64,000 nucleotides of DNA from Tupaia tana (taxonomy: Eukaryota; Chordata; Mammalia; Scandentia; Tupaiidae): assembly GCA_026018925.1 (NCBI GenBank), contig JAKSZU010000005.1:85111386-85175385 (forward strand), written 5' to 3'. Positions within the stretch are counted from its first letter, which is position 1; each line of letters opens with the position of its first letter. The notes beneath the pieces are model-generated. The model was not told where the DNA came from. It ran no database searches and saw nothing but the letters and a program-made list of their open reading frames with translations. This document shows positions 1 to 9,514 of this stretch, one piece after another. The translations under genes were made by a program, and so were the position numbers.

Positions 1-127
1 AATGATACTAAGCATTATCTGAACTACGTTAAAAAATGTGGATTCTTCTATTTTAAAAGGATGAGTTTACCCCAGAAGTAAGCCAAACCAACATCACAGA
101 CCAGCAGAAAAAAATTGTAAACAGGGA

Positions 128-390
128 TTGGTCCCATAGTGTAGCAATTGAGTCCTGTGCATAGGGATCTGGAGCATACATGGCTGACCATGGTCTGCAT
201 TTAGGCCTCCATGGCTTAAAAACACATCAGGAGCTTGTGCTTTGGTGGCCAGAATCCTTATGGGATTCTGGATCAATGGAGGAGGAGGGATTGTGGTGTA
301 ACCACCCCACCGTACGTGCTTTTTTCATCTTTCTCTCTGTCTCTTTGTCTCTATCTGGCACTTACATTTTGGCAATGAAAAAAAAAATAG
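128..390 (+). mobile_element. SINE-L, old copy
   Basis: Diverged long-form copy. The head is eroded, but the GGAGGAGGGATTGTGGTGT core, a TCTCTCTGTCTC stretch and an A-rich tail at 378-390 follow in the family order. CpG is almost absent, so the copy is old. Confidence 0.7.
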
Positions 391-399
391 TAAAATACA

Positions 400-483
400 T
401 AAAATTTCAAGCCACTCGGTCTAAGACTCAAACTGTGCAGTTAGCCATGTCAGATCCAACCACCTTAACCAACAGCTGGCTCT
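400..483 (-). mobile_element. SINE head fragment (SINE-S/L)
   Basis: The reverse complement reads as a SINE head: a GTTGGTTAAGGTGG box A region, GATCTGACATGGCTAAC, a GTTTGAGTCTTAGACC box B and GTGGCTTG. Only the head is present. It lies tail-to-tail with the plus-strand SINE just before it, making an inverted pair. Confidence 0.7.
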
Positions 484-504
484 GAAGGAACTTTATTATG
501 ACTT

Positions 505-519
505 AAGTTCCCTGTAAAT
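505..519 (+). repeat. Left copy of a 15-bp target-site duplication
   Basis: AAGTTCCCTGTAAAT occurs here and, identical, at 978-992. The pair brackets a poly(A) run, a SINE-S and an unidentified repeat, so the compound segment 520-977 behaves like a retroposed insert. Confidence 0.75.
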
Positions 520-521
520 TG

Positions 522-526
<5 letters not shown>

Positions 527-576
<50 letters not shown>
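527..576 (+). repeat. Poly(A) run, about 50 nt
   Basis: Uninterrupted A run just inside the left target-site duplication and upstream of a SINE-S. It is not the tail of the plus-strand SINE at 128-390, because a minus-strand SINE fragment lies between them. Confidence 0.9.
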
Positions 577-578
<2 letters not shown>

Positions 579-584
579 GGAATT

Positions 585-676
585 GGGGCCAGAAGGTGGC
601 TTGGTGGTTAAAAGTGCTAGACTCCCACATGGCCAACCACAGTTCAAGTCCGTGACCTGGTGGCTTGCTTTCTCAC

Positions 677-710
<34 letters not shown>

Positions 711-752
711 CAAATTGGAAACAATAACAAATAAAGTTAAAATAAAAATAAT
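585..752 (+). mobile_element. SINE-S (short form)
   Basis: Starts GGGGCCAGAAGGTGGC. It has box A-like TGGCTTGGTGGTTAA and box B-like AGTTCAAGTCC, then GACCTGGTGGCTTGCTTTC, a long (CT)n and a GATCAAATTGG plus A-rich tail. The middle of the long form is absent. TGGAAT flanks both sides, suggesting insertion into the unidentified repeat. Confidence 0.85.
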
Positions 753-765
753 TATTTAAAAAATT

Positions 766-977
766 TGGAATAATAATAATAATCTGGAAAAAATAATGAA
801 AAGCTATTTGATGATTCTGATGGAGTTATTAATGTCTTTGCATTGACTGATATGCATGGTATTCCTTCTGGAAACAGAAATGTAATACACTGTAAAGTTA
901 TATGTGATTCAATGTAATATAAACAAGATTATGATAATAATAAATAAAACAAAATAAAATTTAATTTAATTTTCAAA
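766..977 (+). mobile_element. Unidentified dispersed repeat, copy A
   Basis: About 190 bp closely matching 15385-15577 and no SINE family here. Shared landmarks are AAGCTATTTGATGAT, TTGACTGATATGCA, GAAATGTAATACACTGTAAAG and GTGATTCAATGTAATATAAA, then a GATAATAATAAATAAA-like A-rich end. A 15-bp target-site duplication follows at 978-992. One frame reads EKLFDDSDGVINVFALTDM; the other copy reads DKLFDDDDVDSNDFVLTDM in the same frame. It could therefore be the 3' end of a retroposed mRNA or of a LINE. I do not recognise the protein. Confidence 0.6.
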
Positions 978-992
978 AAGTTCCCTGTAAAT
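978..992 (+). repeat. Right copy of the 15-bp target-site duplication
   Basis: Identical to 505-519; closes the compound insert. Confidence 0.75.
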
Positions 993-1443
993 AAAATTGC
1001 TTTGTATACAGTACATTCATAAACATAGTTGGCAGAATTTTCTCTATTGCAAAAGAGTGCAGCTTTTGTGTGTTCAGTGTTCAAGCTTGCTTTCCCGTTT
1101 CATTATGAAGATAAACAACATTTAGAATCCAAATTTCTGTGCTATGTACACTATTATGCTATCAGGAAAAAGATTAAAAAAATCCATATTACTTCATTTG
1201 ATTTGAAATCTTACAATGCAATTTCTGGTCTTCTCTTATCCACTTAGTAATATCTGTATTACTTTAATATCTGTATTACTTTAATATAAAACTATTTCAA
1301 ATTAATAGTACATAGTAAAGTAGTATTTAATATACCACAAAGACCCTGTACTTAAAGAAATCCTATATATAATACTTTTTAATAAAAGGAAAAAAGTGTA
1401 CAATATATTCTCTCAGTTGCAATTCGGTCTAGATTTTTATGTA
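993..1443. other. AT-rich unique DNA
   Basis: No recognisable repeat or gene. A short direct duplication of AATATCTGTATTACTTT lies near 1249-1284. Confidence 0.5.
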
Positions 1444-1845
1444 TCAAGGCTTAATAAACTGGGCCATACCATCTATAAAGAGATGGAACACTTTGATAAC
1501 CAGTTTTGAAGTTGCAAGTGTTTTTACTCTTCTGATAGACTGTTTTTCTGACACCTGATAGAAATTACTAAAATAAACAAAATATTTGGTTTGTATTTTT
1601 TTAGCAACTTCAGCAGCTAGTTCTATTCCTCCATTCACCTTTATCCTACATAAAAAAACTGGGTTATTTTCTTCACCAGTGTGCTGAAGCAGGAACGATT
1701 TCAATTGGAACAGGCTTTTGTTTGAAATAACCCATAATGACAATTTGCTGACTCTCAGATATGAAAAATTTTACATAATACCTCAGGTGTTGAAAAGTGA
1801 CTGTGGTATACAGTCCGTGAATTTCATCAACTAGATTCTCAAATA
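1444..1845 (-). pseudogene. Possible decayed protein-coding copy, unidentified
   Basis: On the minus strand a 99-codon frame (1743 to 1444) ends in TGA and reads protein-like, e.g. KVNGGIELAAEVAKKIQTKY and SKLVIKVFHLFIDGMAQF. It has no ATG start. The adjacent upstream segment (about 1845-1680) is open in a different frame, with GIFENLVDEIHGLYTTVTF and FFISESQQIVIMGY. A frame change between two protein-like stretches suggests a decayed coding copy, possibly a retrocopy of a host gene, but I see no poly(A) or target duplication. I do not recognise the protein. It could be chance in AT-rich DNA. Confidence 0.3.
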
Positions 1846-1934
1846 TTCCAGTTACTGTGCTTTTCCTAATGCAACTCTACATTTGTATCATAGTTATAAA
1901 AGATTCCAGATATATATTTTATTTTAATACTATA

Positions 1935-1935
<1 letters not shown>

Positions 1936-1997
<62 letters not shown>
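1936..1997. repeat. (AT)n(AC)n microsatellite
   Basis: About 44 bp of AT repeat passing into about 18 bp of AC repeat. Confidence 0.95.
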
Positions 1998-2112
1998 AAC
2001 ATTTAAAACACTATATTTTTACTCTTAGGCTTTTCAATTCTATAAGAAAATAGGGAAGTCAGGAAAGTCTATAAATATAAAAATAACTATAAATTCCAAA
2101 ATAAATAACACA

Positions 2113-2378
2113 TGGGAGCAGTAGATAGTGTAATGGTTACTTCACTGGCCTCCCACATAGTCGACTGCAGTTTGAGTCCCAGACTCAGAAGCTTAAAACT
2201 CACACTGGGCACATGTGCATGTGTGCCCAAAATCCCAAGAGGAGAATGGAGGAGAAGGGATTGCGGCATGGCCATCCCCCACAGGGAGTGATTTCTCGCT
2301 TGCTGTCTCTCTAGCTCTTTGTCTCTCTGCTGAGCGAATGCACCCTATAGCAAAAAAAAACTCTCTAAAAAATAAATT
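2113..2378 (+). mobile_element. SINE-L, middle-aged
   Basis: Complete: GGGAGCAGTAGATAGTGTAATGG head, box B GTTTGAGTCCC, CACTGGGCACATGTGCATG block, AGGAGAATGGAGGAGAAGGG core, CCCCCACAGGGAG hairpin, CT-rich stretch and CACCCTATAGCAAAA end. Confidence 0.9.
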
Positions 2379-2610
2379 AAAATTAAGTAAATATTTTTCC
2401 AGTAAACATCTATTGAGCACCTATGTGTAAATAATATGTAGTAGCTTCTATATTTAAGTTTTCTTCAGCCTTACTCTAGAATTAAATTATGGAGCCTAAA
2501 GTACCACCAAATGCTTACACTGTACATGATGTACTCCTTTAGCTTTAATAATATTATTTCCAGACATCTAAATGTTGTGAGCTGATCACAGTAAGAATAG
2601 ATTGTTTGGA

Positions 2611-2845
2611 GGGACCAGTAGGTGGCATAGTGGTTAAGGCACTGGATTCTCATGTGGTCGACAGCAGTTCAGTTCCTGGATTTGGCAGATTGAAAACCAG
2701 GAGTGTGTATGTACATACCCACAATCCCAAGAGGAGAATGGAGGAGAAAGGATTTTGGCATGACCATCCCCTCTGGAGGGTGATTTCTTGCTTTCTCTCT
2801 CTCTCTCTGTCTCTCTGGTGAGTGCATGTACCCTGTAGCAAAAAT

Positions 2846-2882
<37 letters not shown>

Positions 2883-2883
2883 A
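2611..2883 (+). mobile_element. SINE-L, complete with target-site duplication
   Basis: GGGACCAGTAGGTGGCATAG head through CCCTGTAGCAAAAATCTC and a long poly(A). TATAGATTGTTTGG-like duplications flank it at about 2595-2610 and 2885-2898. The hairpin reads CCCTCTGGAGGG, with a T-A pair inside the stem. Confidence 0.92.
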
Positions 2884-2963
2884 AGTATAGATTGTTTGGG
2901 AAAGCGTTTGATCTTGGAATTGAACAATTAAAAGAAAACCAAGAGAAGAAATAAAATTTCACA

Positions 2964-3164
2964 TTGGGCCAGCTGGCGGCGTGATGGCTACGGCAACCAG
3001 ATCCCACATGGTTAACTGAGAGGCTTGAGTCTCAGACCAGGGGACCTTGAAAAACACCAGGCATGTCTGCATACATGCTCAAAATCACAAAAGGAGGAGA
3101 AATAGCAGAAAAAGGATTGCAGTAGCATTACCATCTTCCATAGGGGGTTCTTTATCACTTCCTT

Positions 3165-3214
<50 letters not shown>

Positions 3215-3262
3215 ATGCATACACCCTCTGACAGATTTTGACAAAAATTAAAATAATAAAAC
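2964..3262 (+). mobile_element. SINE-L, old copy
   Basis: GGGCCAGCTGGCGGCGTGATGG head, GGAGGAGAAATAGCAG core, a long (TC)n at 3162-3210 and an ATGCATACACCCTCTG end with an A/T-rich tail. Confidence 0.85.
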
Positions 3263-3426
3263 CTCCTGTTATTGATAACTTCCATTCTTCCTTTTGTTCT
3301 AGTACTAAATTACAGCTTTTAATGTTTTCTTGCAGTATTTATTTATGCATTTTACTACTTTTCTAGTTTTCCCAGAACTATTTTTTTCCTTTCTTTCAAA
3401 GAAGTTTTTAAAAGATTTGAGATGAA

Positions 3427-3709
3427 GGCCCAGCAGGTTATTTAGTGGTTAGGATGCTGGACTCCCACATGGCTGATCATGGTTCAAATTCCAGACCTGG
3501 GTACTTGAAACTCACACTGGCACATGTGCATGTATGCCCAAAATCCCAGGAGGAGAATATGGGAGAAGGAATAGTGGTGTGGCTTACTCCCTGAGAGGTG
3601 ATTTCTCACTTTCCCTCTCATTGTCTCTGTCTTTCTCCTCTCTCGGGAGCACAGATGCCCTAAGGCAAAAACCTATTTAAGAAAAAAAGAAGAAGCAGAA
3701 GCAGAAGCA

Positions 3710-3780
<71 letters not shown>
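3427..3780 (+). mobile_element. SINE-L with (GAAA)n tail
   Basis: Head GGCCCAGCAGGTTATTTAG, box B GTTCAAATTCC, and GAGCACAGATGCCCTAAGGC near the end. The A tail has become (AGAAGC)n and then about 70 bp of (GAAA)n at 3711-3780. Confidence 0.88.
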
Positions 3781-3783
<3 letters not shown>

Positions 3784-3846
3784 CGATCTCAGGACCTACC
3801 TCATGGGATTTCAGTTACCTTACCACTGCAACACCACCTAGTTCAC
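3781..3846 (-). mobile_element. tRNA-like SINE head fragment
   Basis: The reverse complement shows GGTGGTGTTGCAGTGGTAAG (box A-like) and a box B-like GGTCCTGAGATCGATC. It resembles SINE-2 heads more than SINE-L. It abuts the (GAAA)n tail of the preceding element. Confidence 0.45.
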
Positions 3847-4309
3847 CTTTATCTTTATTGCTGAACACCTAGTGGAATTTCTGAAACTTATTTTCTTTCA
3901 TTCTGGATACTGTCTTTCATATTTTTCCTCCCATTTTTATCTGTATTGTTTTGGACATTAACGTTGTTAGGTTTATCTAACTTTTGCATTGATTAGAAAA
4001 TATGCTAAATGAATTGAGTTCTGCATAAATTCAGAAAGATAATGCAAAAATTGACTGTCACTAAAGTTAGTTTCCAAGAAACGGTTTGTTGCAAAAAGAG
4101 AAGAAAAAGAAGAGAGGCCTAACAGCTATTGTAAAGAGAGCATTTCTGTGAAAAGATGAAAAAAAAAAGTGTTTAAAAGAAAATGTAGACGGTTTATTGC
4201 AGTATGTGTGATTTAATCCCTGGCCAAATATAACTTTCACCCATATACTGCTTCATAGCTAGATGCTTTTTCTAAAAAAATATAGTTGAGTGTTTAAAAA
4301 GCATCTCAC
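3847..4309. other. Unique AT-rich DNA
   Basis: No repeat family or gene recognised. Confidence 0.4.
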
Positions 4310-5060
4310 CAGACAAGAAGATAGGCAGAGTTAATTTTATTCCAATACAGTTTCCAATAATAAGCAAGAAAGCATTGACGCAACTCTGCTGCAACACAGG
4401 CAGGGAGAGTTTAAGAGTTGGGATGGGAAATCATAGGCCATCTTGTTTGTTGACATTAGCCAGGGGGAAAAGCAAACTTTCTCCTAAGCTCTTGACAGGG
4501 GATACTGTTACAACTTGGACCCAGATGCTTAAGGAAGTTAGGTTCCTAACCCTCCTTTTAGAGATTGGAGATAAGGGTGCTATCTTTCTTGATGATTACA
4601 TTTGAAAGGAATCTCTTAAGTATTCTTGAGAAAGACAGTCTTGTATTGTAAAGTAGACGAGATTTACATGTCAAAGAGGCAGAGAAAGAATTTAGAATTA
4701 CACATTTTCTAAAATCACAGCTCTAAGGAAAAGGAATTCGGGGACCTAGAGTCAAGAGAACACTGCAGTTTAGTCAAGCACAGGAAATTAAAGCCTTTTG
4801 ATCAGGGGATTTACAGGAGAGAGTTCAGTAAAAGTTGTGACTGAACCAGTGGTAAGGCATAGCTGTAAGCATCTACTTTTCATTAGTCGCTACATGGCCT
4901 GCTGCAAAAGAGGTCACAGGGAAAAAAAAAAAAAGAATACAGGTCCATTTTTCCAGCCTCACTCTCAGGAGACAAGAGTGCTTCTGAGTATTATATGGTG
5001 TTTCTCCTTTAGGTAGGCCTCCTGCTCAGTCATTCTAATTTTGTGTCGGGAATTGAAGTA
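4310..5060. mobile_element. Probable old repeat, unassigned (LTR-like texture)
   Basis: More GC-balanced than its surroundings and resembling diverged LTR sequence. It has a TTTTATTCCAATACAG start, a GAAGTTAGGTTCCTAACC stretch and a GCCTGCTGCAAAAGAGGTC stretch. Family and strand could not be assigned by eye. Not a gene as far as I can see. Confidence 0.3.
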
Positions 5061-5415
5061 AGCTGTAAGAAATGTTTCACAATTCCTTGTAAAATATCAT
5101 GGTCTAAACAGCCTTCTTTGGCAATCTCTTAGTGGAATCCTATCACCAGGCCAGCTTATCCAAAATGGTGAAGACAATTTTAAGGAATGTCAAACTGTAG
5201 ACATATCCAGCAACAATGTGACTCAGTAGGTCTTATGACATATAAAAGAAGAGAGTGGAGACCACAAAAGATCGTCAAAGTATTAACACCCACGGCATTG
5301 TCAGAGATTTCAGCTCATGTGGGTAAGAATGTATTGTAAGAATGCTGCTATTTGTGTGCAGGTACTAGTTTCAATCATTGCAGTATCTGTGACCTCTTAA
5401 GAACAGAATAAAACA

Positions 5416-5439
5416 ACAGACAGACAGACAGATAGACAG

Positions 5440-5476
<37 letters not shown>
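5416..5476. repeat. (GACA/GATA)n(CA)n microsatellite
   Basis: ACAGACAGACAGACAGATAG passes into about 36 bp of CA repeat. Confidence 0.95.
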
Positions 5477-5479
<3 letters not shown>

Positions 5480-5862
5480 CCAAAAGCTTGCTCTAGGTTT
5501 TATTAACTGTGAAATCATGCCTAGGGAATATTCCCTTGAAAGAATTAATTTATAGCAAGTATTTTTAGGACTTTACTATGAGGTCACATTACTCAAAAGC
5601 TCTTTTAATCCATACAAGAATCCAGAGAGATGGTATTTATAGGAGGAGTCCTTAAAAAGTTCTTTGTAATGCATGTTAGGAATAACTATGCAAGGATCTC
5701 AAAAAAAGTTTGTACCAAAATAAATAGACTTTAATTCAACTGTTCCACAAATGTTTAGATGTCCCCTTGTGTTATACCTCTATTATAGATAGGAAGGTGG
5801 TGACCTGAAGAAGTTAAGTAACACATAGATAACACATGGGGGTTAAGTTTGACTGTAGAGCT

Positions 5863-6015
5863 GTACTGTCTAATATATACAACCACAAGACACCACTCTG
5901 GGTGGCTATTACATTAAAAGTAATAAAAATTTAATAACATTAAATATTCAGTTCTTTAATCAAACTATATTTTAAGTGTTTCATAGCATATGTGACTAAT
6001 GACTACTGATGTGAG
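5863..6015. mobile_element. hAT-type miniature DNA transposon, old
   Basis: CTGTACTGTCTAATATATAC, GGTGGCTATTACATTAAAAG, ATTCAGTTCTTTAATCA and CATATGTGACTAATGACTAC follow the order of the well-known mammalian nonautonomous hAT repeat with a 'CTGTCCAATA...GTGGCTA' pattern. Subfamily not assigned. Confidence 0.6.
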
Positions 6016-6060
6016 ATAATGGGGTGATCAGATCCGACACCAGTGCCAAATTCAGGACCA

Positions 6061-6070
6061 TGAGATTTAA

Positions 6071-6105
<35 letters not shown>

Positions 6106-6248
6106 TCATTATTATTGTTATTATTTAATTTTACCAGAGATAAACACAGAGAGAAAAAATGAGAAAGCAAACTGCGAGGTCCAGGACTCAAACCATGGTT
6201 GTCCATGTGGAAATCTAGTACCTTAACCTCCACACCCATGGCTGGCCC
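6061..6248 (-). mobile_element. SINE-S with (AAT)n tail
   Basis: The reverse complement begins GGGCCAGCCATGGGTGTGG and has GTTTGAGTCCTGGACC (box B), CAGTTTGCTTTCTCA and a TCTCTGGTAAAATTAAATAA end. Its A-rich tail has become (ATA)n at 6070-6130. It lies next to the end of an LTR. Confidence 0.85.
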
Positions 6249-6254
6249 AATATT

Positions 6255-6830
6255 CAGGTTCTTGTCCCACACTCACAGAGAGTTAGAGATGCAGACACAC
6301 AAGGGGTTTGCAAAGAAGAGTTTATTAAGAGAAGGAAAGAAGAGCAGAGCTCTTAAGCAGGAAGAGACCCCAAAGGGGTTGTTGAAGAGCTCTCTAATAA
6401 GGAAGTGGGCTTCAGAAAATAGTTATATGGTGGTCAAGATGAATTATTATCCCATTCTATGAGGGGTTAGCAGACCATAGCAATCTGACCTGTACCTCTT
6501 CTTAGAGTGTAGTCAGCAAATAGAAAACATTGCTGTTAGCTGTAGCTGTTTTGGTCCTAAAGTAGCCAGTTCTTGTTTGTGAAAACTAAGTCACTGTTAC
6601 TCCATCTTGGATAAAGCTTACTGTACCTCTGTCCTGGCTGTGTCCTTTCCTACTGCTAAGTCCCATCTCTTGGCTCACTATCATAGTTGGTAGTTAGCTA
6701 GAAGTTTCTACCTCTCAGAAAGTGCTTGTGGACAGAACTATTGTGGCCTATTCTTCTGCAAAGAATTCAACCTCTCTATGATGATAATAGCAAAGTGTCT
6801 GACACATAGCAGGAGTTCAATAAGGTTTGT
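6255..6830 (-). mobile_element. ERV1-like LTR fossil
   Basis: The reverse complement shows a gammaretrovirus-like end of an LTR: a CTTAATAAACTC polyadenylation signal followed by a CT-rich U5 ending GGGACAAGAACCTGAATATT. CCAAGATGGAGTAACAG lies in the presumed U3. Old and broken; only LTR sequence is recognised. The outer (5') limit near 6720-6830 is uncertain. Confidence 0.55.
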
Positions 6831-7183
6831 CTCTTTTCATTCTTCAAAGGAAAATGAGCTTTCGATCAAAACAATTCCTCAAAAAAAATTATACACATCC
6901 TCAAGCCCCCAATATTTTGGGAGGGAAAACTTCAGTTAACAGTAAAGTTTAGTTCATGAACCTTTCCTGAGAATGCAAAACATGAGCAATTTATCTACTC
7001 GTATAAGAATCAATAGCTATTAAGAGGCAGTAGCTTTTAATCCAGTCCTTCTTACTCATGCTGCAGGAATGAAATGAACTTCTGTGAGGTGTTTTATTCA
7101 AAAGTACTGTAATTTCCTCATGTAACATCTGGCAAACATTGCTCTCTCCACTGCTATTATGATATGTAGAAAATGAGATTCCT

Positions 7184-7500
7184 GGGACCAGCAGATGATC
7201 TAATGGTTAAGTTGCTAGACTACCATGTAGTCAGCCGTAGTTGAGTCTTGGACCCGGGGGCTTAAAAGTCACACAGGATGTGTGTGCTTGGGTGCCCAAA
7301 ATCCTGAGAGGTGAAGGGAATCCTGAGGAGAATGGAGAAAGGATTGTGGTATGACCATCTTCCCTGGAGGGGGGTGGAAGGGATGATTTCTCACTTTCTG
7401 TCCCTCTGGCAAGTGCACATGCCCTATAGAAAAAAATCTCTTTTCAAAACAAAAAAGAAAAAAGAAAGAAAGAAAGGAAGAAAGAAAAAGAAGAAAGAAA

Positions 7501-7556
<56 letters not shown>

Positions 7557-7571
7557 AAAAAGAAAGAAAAA
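7184..7571 (+). mobile_element. SINE-L with (AAAG)n tail and target-site duplication
   Basis: GGGACCAGCAGATGATCTAATGG head and TGCCCTATAGAAAAAA end. The tail is 120 bp of AAAG repeats (7450-7570). GAAAATGAGATTCCTG flanks it on both sides. A local duplication (AGAGGTGAAGGGAATCCTGAG) lengthens the core. Confidence 0.92.
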
Positions 7572-7603
7572 GAAAATGAGATTCCTGCTATTTGTTTCAT
7601 CAT

Positions 7604-7870
7604 TTTTTTTTTTTTTTGGAGAAGTTTTTCGCTATAGGGCACGTGCGCTCGCCAGACAGACAGAGAGAGACATAGAGACAGAAAGCGAGAAATCACCCCC
7701 CAGGGGGGATGGTCACGCCGCAATCCCTTCTCCTCTATTCTCCTCTCGGGATCTTGGGCACGCACGCACACGCGCCCGGCGTGAGTTGTAAGCCACCGGG
7801 TCCGAGACGCGAACCGCGGTCGACTACGTGGGAGTCCAGCGACATAGCCATTACGCTAACTGCTGGTTCC
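7604..7870 (-). mobile_element. Young CpG-rich SINE-L
   Basis: Minus-strand full copy: GGGCACGTGCGCTCGCCAG to CTAACTGCTGGTTCCC, with CGCACACGCGCCCGGCG in between. TGTTTCATCATTTTT duplicates flank it. It lies 30 bp beyond the previous, opposite-strand SINE. Confidence 0.95.
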
Positions 7871-8235
7871 CTGTTTCATCATTTTTAACTTTGGATTTCA
7901 GGCAAGTGTGTTTGTTTAGCAATTTGATATCAGAGATAAATATAAATTTGCTTGAAATTTGAATTACAGCAAAGTTTTCTTTTTACTACAGGATTCTGCT
8001 ATGTAAAAGCCACCTAAGTAGTATTTCAGGTCAAATTCAAGCCCAGAGTTTAGGGCTGCCTCTCTAGACTCAGCACATTTTTACCAAAGGCAATAAATTC
8101 AAAGTTTCAAAACACTGAAATAATTTTCACCTATCAGTAGATTTTTAATTCTTCTCCAAGTTTTTAAATGCTATTATCCTAATTTGTAAACTGGAATAAT
8201 TTTCTAGTTTGCTGTTTTTTTTAAGTGAAATTTAG
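7871..8235. other. Unique DNA
   Basis: No repeat family or gene recognised. Confidence 0.4.
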
Positions 8236-8507
8236 ATTGTCAGGGTCAGCCAATCATGTGCTGGCTAAGGTGAATGGATCCCACATGGCCAACTATGTGG
8301 TTCAAGTCCCAGACCTGATAGTTTGTAAAACACACCAAGTATGTGTTTGTGTGTGCTCAAAATCCGTAAAGGAGGGAGAGATGGAGGAGAAAGGACTGTG
8401 GCATGACCAGCCCCATGAGGAGTAATTTCTCACATTTCCTTTTCTCTCTCTGTCTCTCTCTGCACATGTCCTTTGCCAAATTAAAAAAAAAATCAACAAT
8501 AATCAAG
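8236..8507 (+). mobile_element. SINE-L, old copy
   Basis: AGGGTCAGCCAATCATGTGC head, box B GGTTCAAGTCCC, GAGATGGAGGAGAAAGGACTG core, CT-rich stretch and a short A tail. GAAATTTAG occurs on both sides. Confidence 0.85.
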
Positions 8508-8937
8508 AAAAATGAAATTTAGGCAGGAAGTAAAACTTTTAGTGGATTAAACAATTTTAACGTAATTGGACCTTCAATTAAGCAAATAATTCATTGTCTA
8601 GTTCTGTTTCTAAGAAGTCACAAGTTCCTCCTAAGAAAGAGAATAGGAATATCGTCAACTCTTCCCTTTATGAAATGGATTAGGCCAAATATGAAAACAA
8701 ATTACAAATTTGAATATAAATTAGCATGCTGTTAACAAACAATAAAATCATGTCTCTTCAGGTTATTGACATTTTTAGTGGTAACATCGATTCAATATTG
8801 CCCAATATTGAGTTTTTGAGAAGCACCGTGCAAGGTACCTATGAATAGGACTCTGAGATGAAATTAATTCAGATGAAGTAAATTCGATGGAATATAAACG
8901 TCTTAGTTTGTGCTGCTCTCACAAAATATCTAAGATG

Positions 8938-9194
8938 GTGGGATCAGCAGACAGCGTATTGGCTATGTCGCTGGACTCCCATGTTGTCTATCGTGGTTCA
9001 AGTTCCAGACACGGTGGCTTGAACACATGCTGGGCGCGTGTGCATGTGTACCCAGGATCCCAAGAGGAGAATGGAGGAGAAGGGATTGTGGCGTGGCCAT
9101 CCCTCCTGGGGGGGGGTGATTTCTTGTTGTCTGTCTATCTGTCTCTCTCTGTCTTTCTGGCGAGCACATGCGCCCTACAGCAAAAGCATCTTAA
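8938..9194 (+). mobile_element. SINE-L, first of a tandem pair
   Basis: GGGATCAGCAGACAGCGTATTGGC head and GCGCCCTACAGCAAAAGC end with almost no A tail; the next SINE starts at once. The pair shares one duplication, ATATCTAAG, at 8926-8934 and 9488-9496. Confidence 0.92.
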
Positions 9195-9487
9195 GGGACC
9201 AGCAGTTAGCGTAACGGCTATGTCGCTGAACTCCCATGTAGTGGACCGTGATTCGTGTCCCGGACCTGGTGGCTTAAAACTCACGCCGGGCGCGTGTGCA
9301 TGCGTGCCCAAGATCCCGAGAGGAAATGGAGGAGAAGGGATTGCGGTGTGGCCATCCCCCCTGGGGGGGTGATTTCTTGCTTTCTGTCTCTCTCTCTCTG
9401 GCTAGCGCACGTGCCCTATAGCAAAAACCTCTAAAACACGAAAAAAAAAAAAAAAAAAAAGAAAGAAAGAAAAGAAAAAGAGGACAC
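9195..9487 (+). mobile_element. SINE-L, second of a tandem pair
   Basis: GGGACCAGCAGTTAGCGTAACGG head, ACGCCGGGCGCGTGTGC block, GTGCCCTATAGCAAAAACC end, then an A/AAAG tail. Younger-looking than its partner. Confidence 0.93.
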
Positions 9488-9514
9488 ATATCTAAGCTGG
9501 TAATTTATAAGAAC

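Noticed and set aside
3012-3285. Open frames rich in RERERERE or SLSLSLSL (also 525-713, 56616-56840, 60877-61183)
   Set aside because: Translations of the (CT)n/(GA)n part of SINEs and of microsatellites.
4375-4605. 76-codon open frame as a gene
   Set aside because: Lies inside an unplaced repeat-like segment and has no protein-like pattern or splice context.
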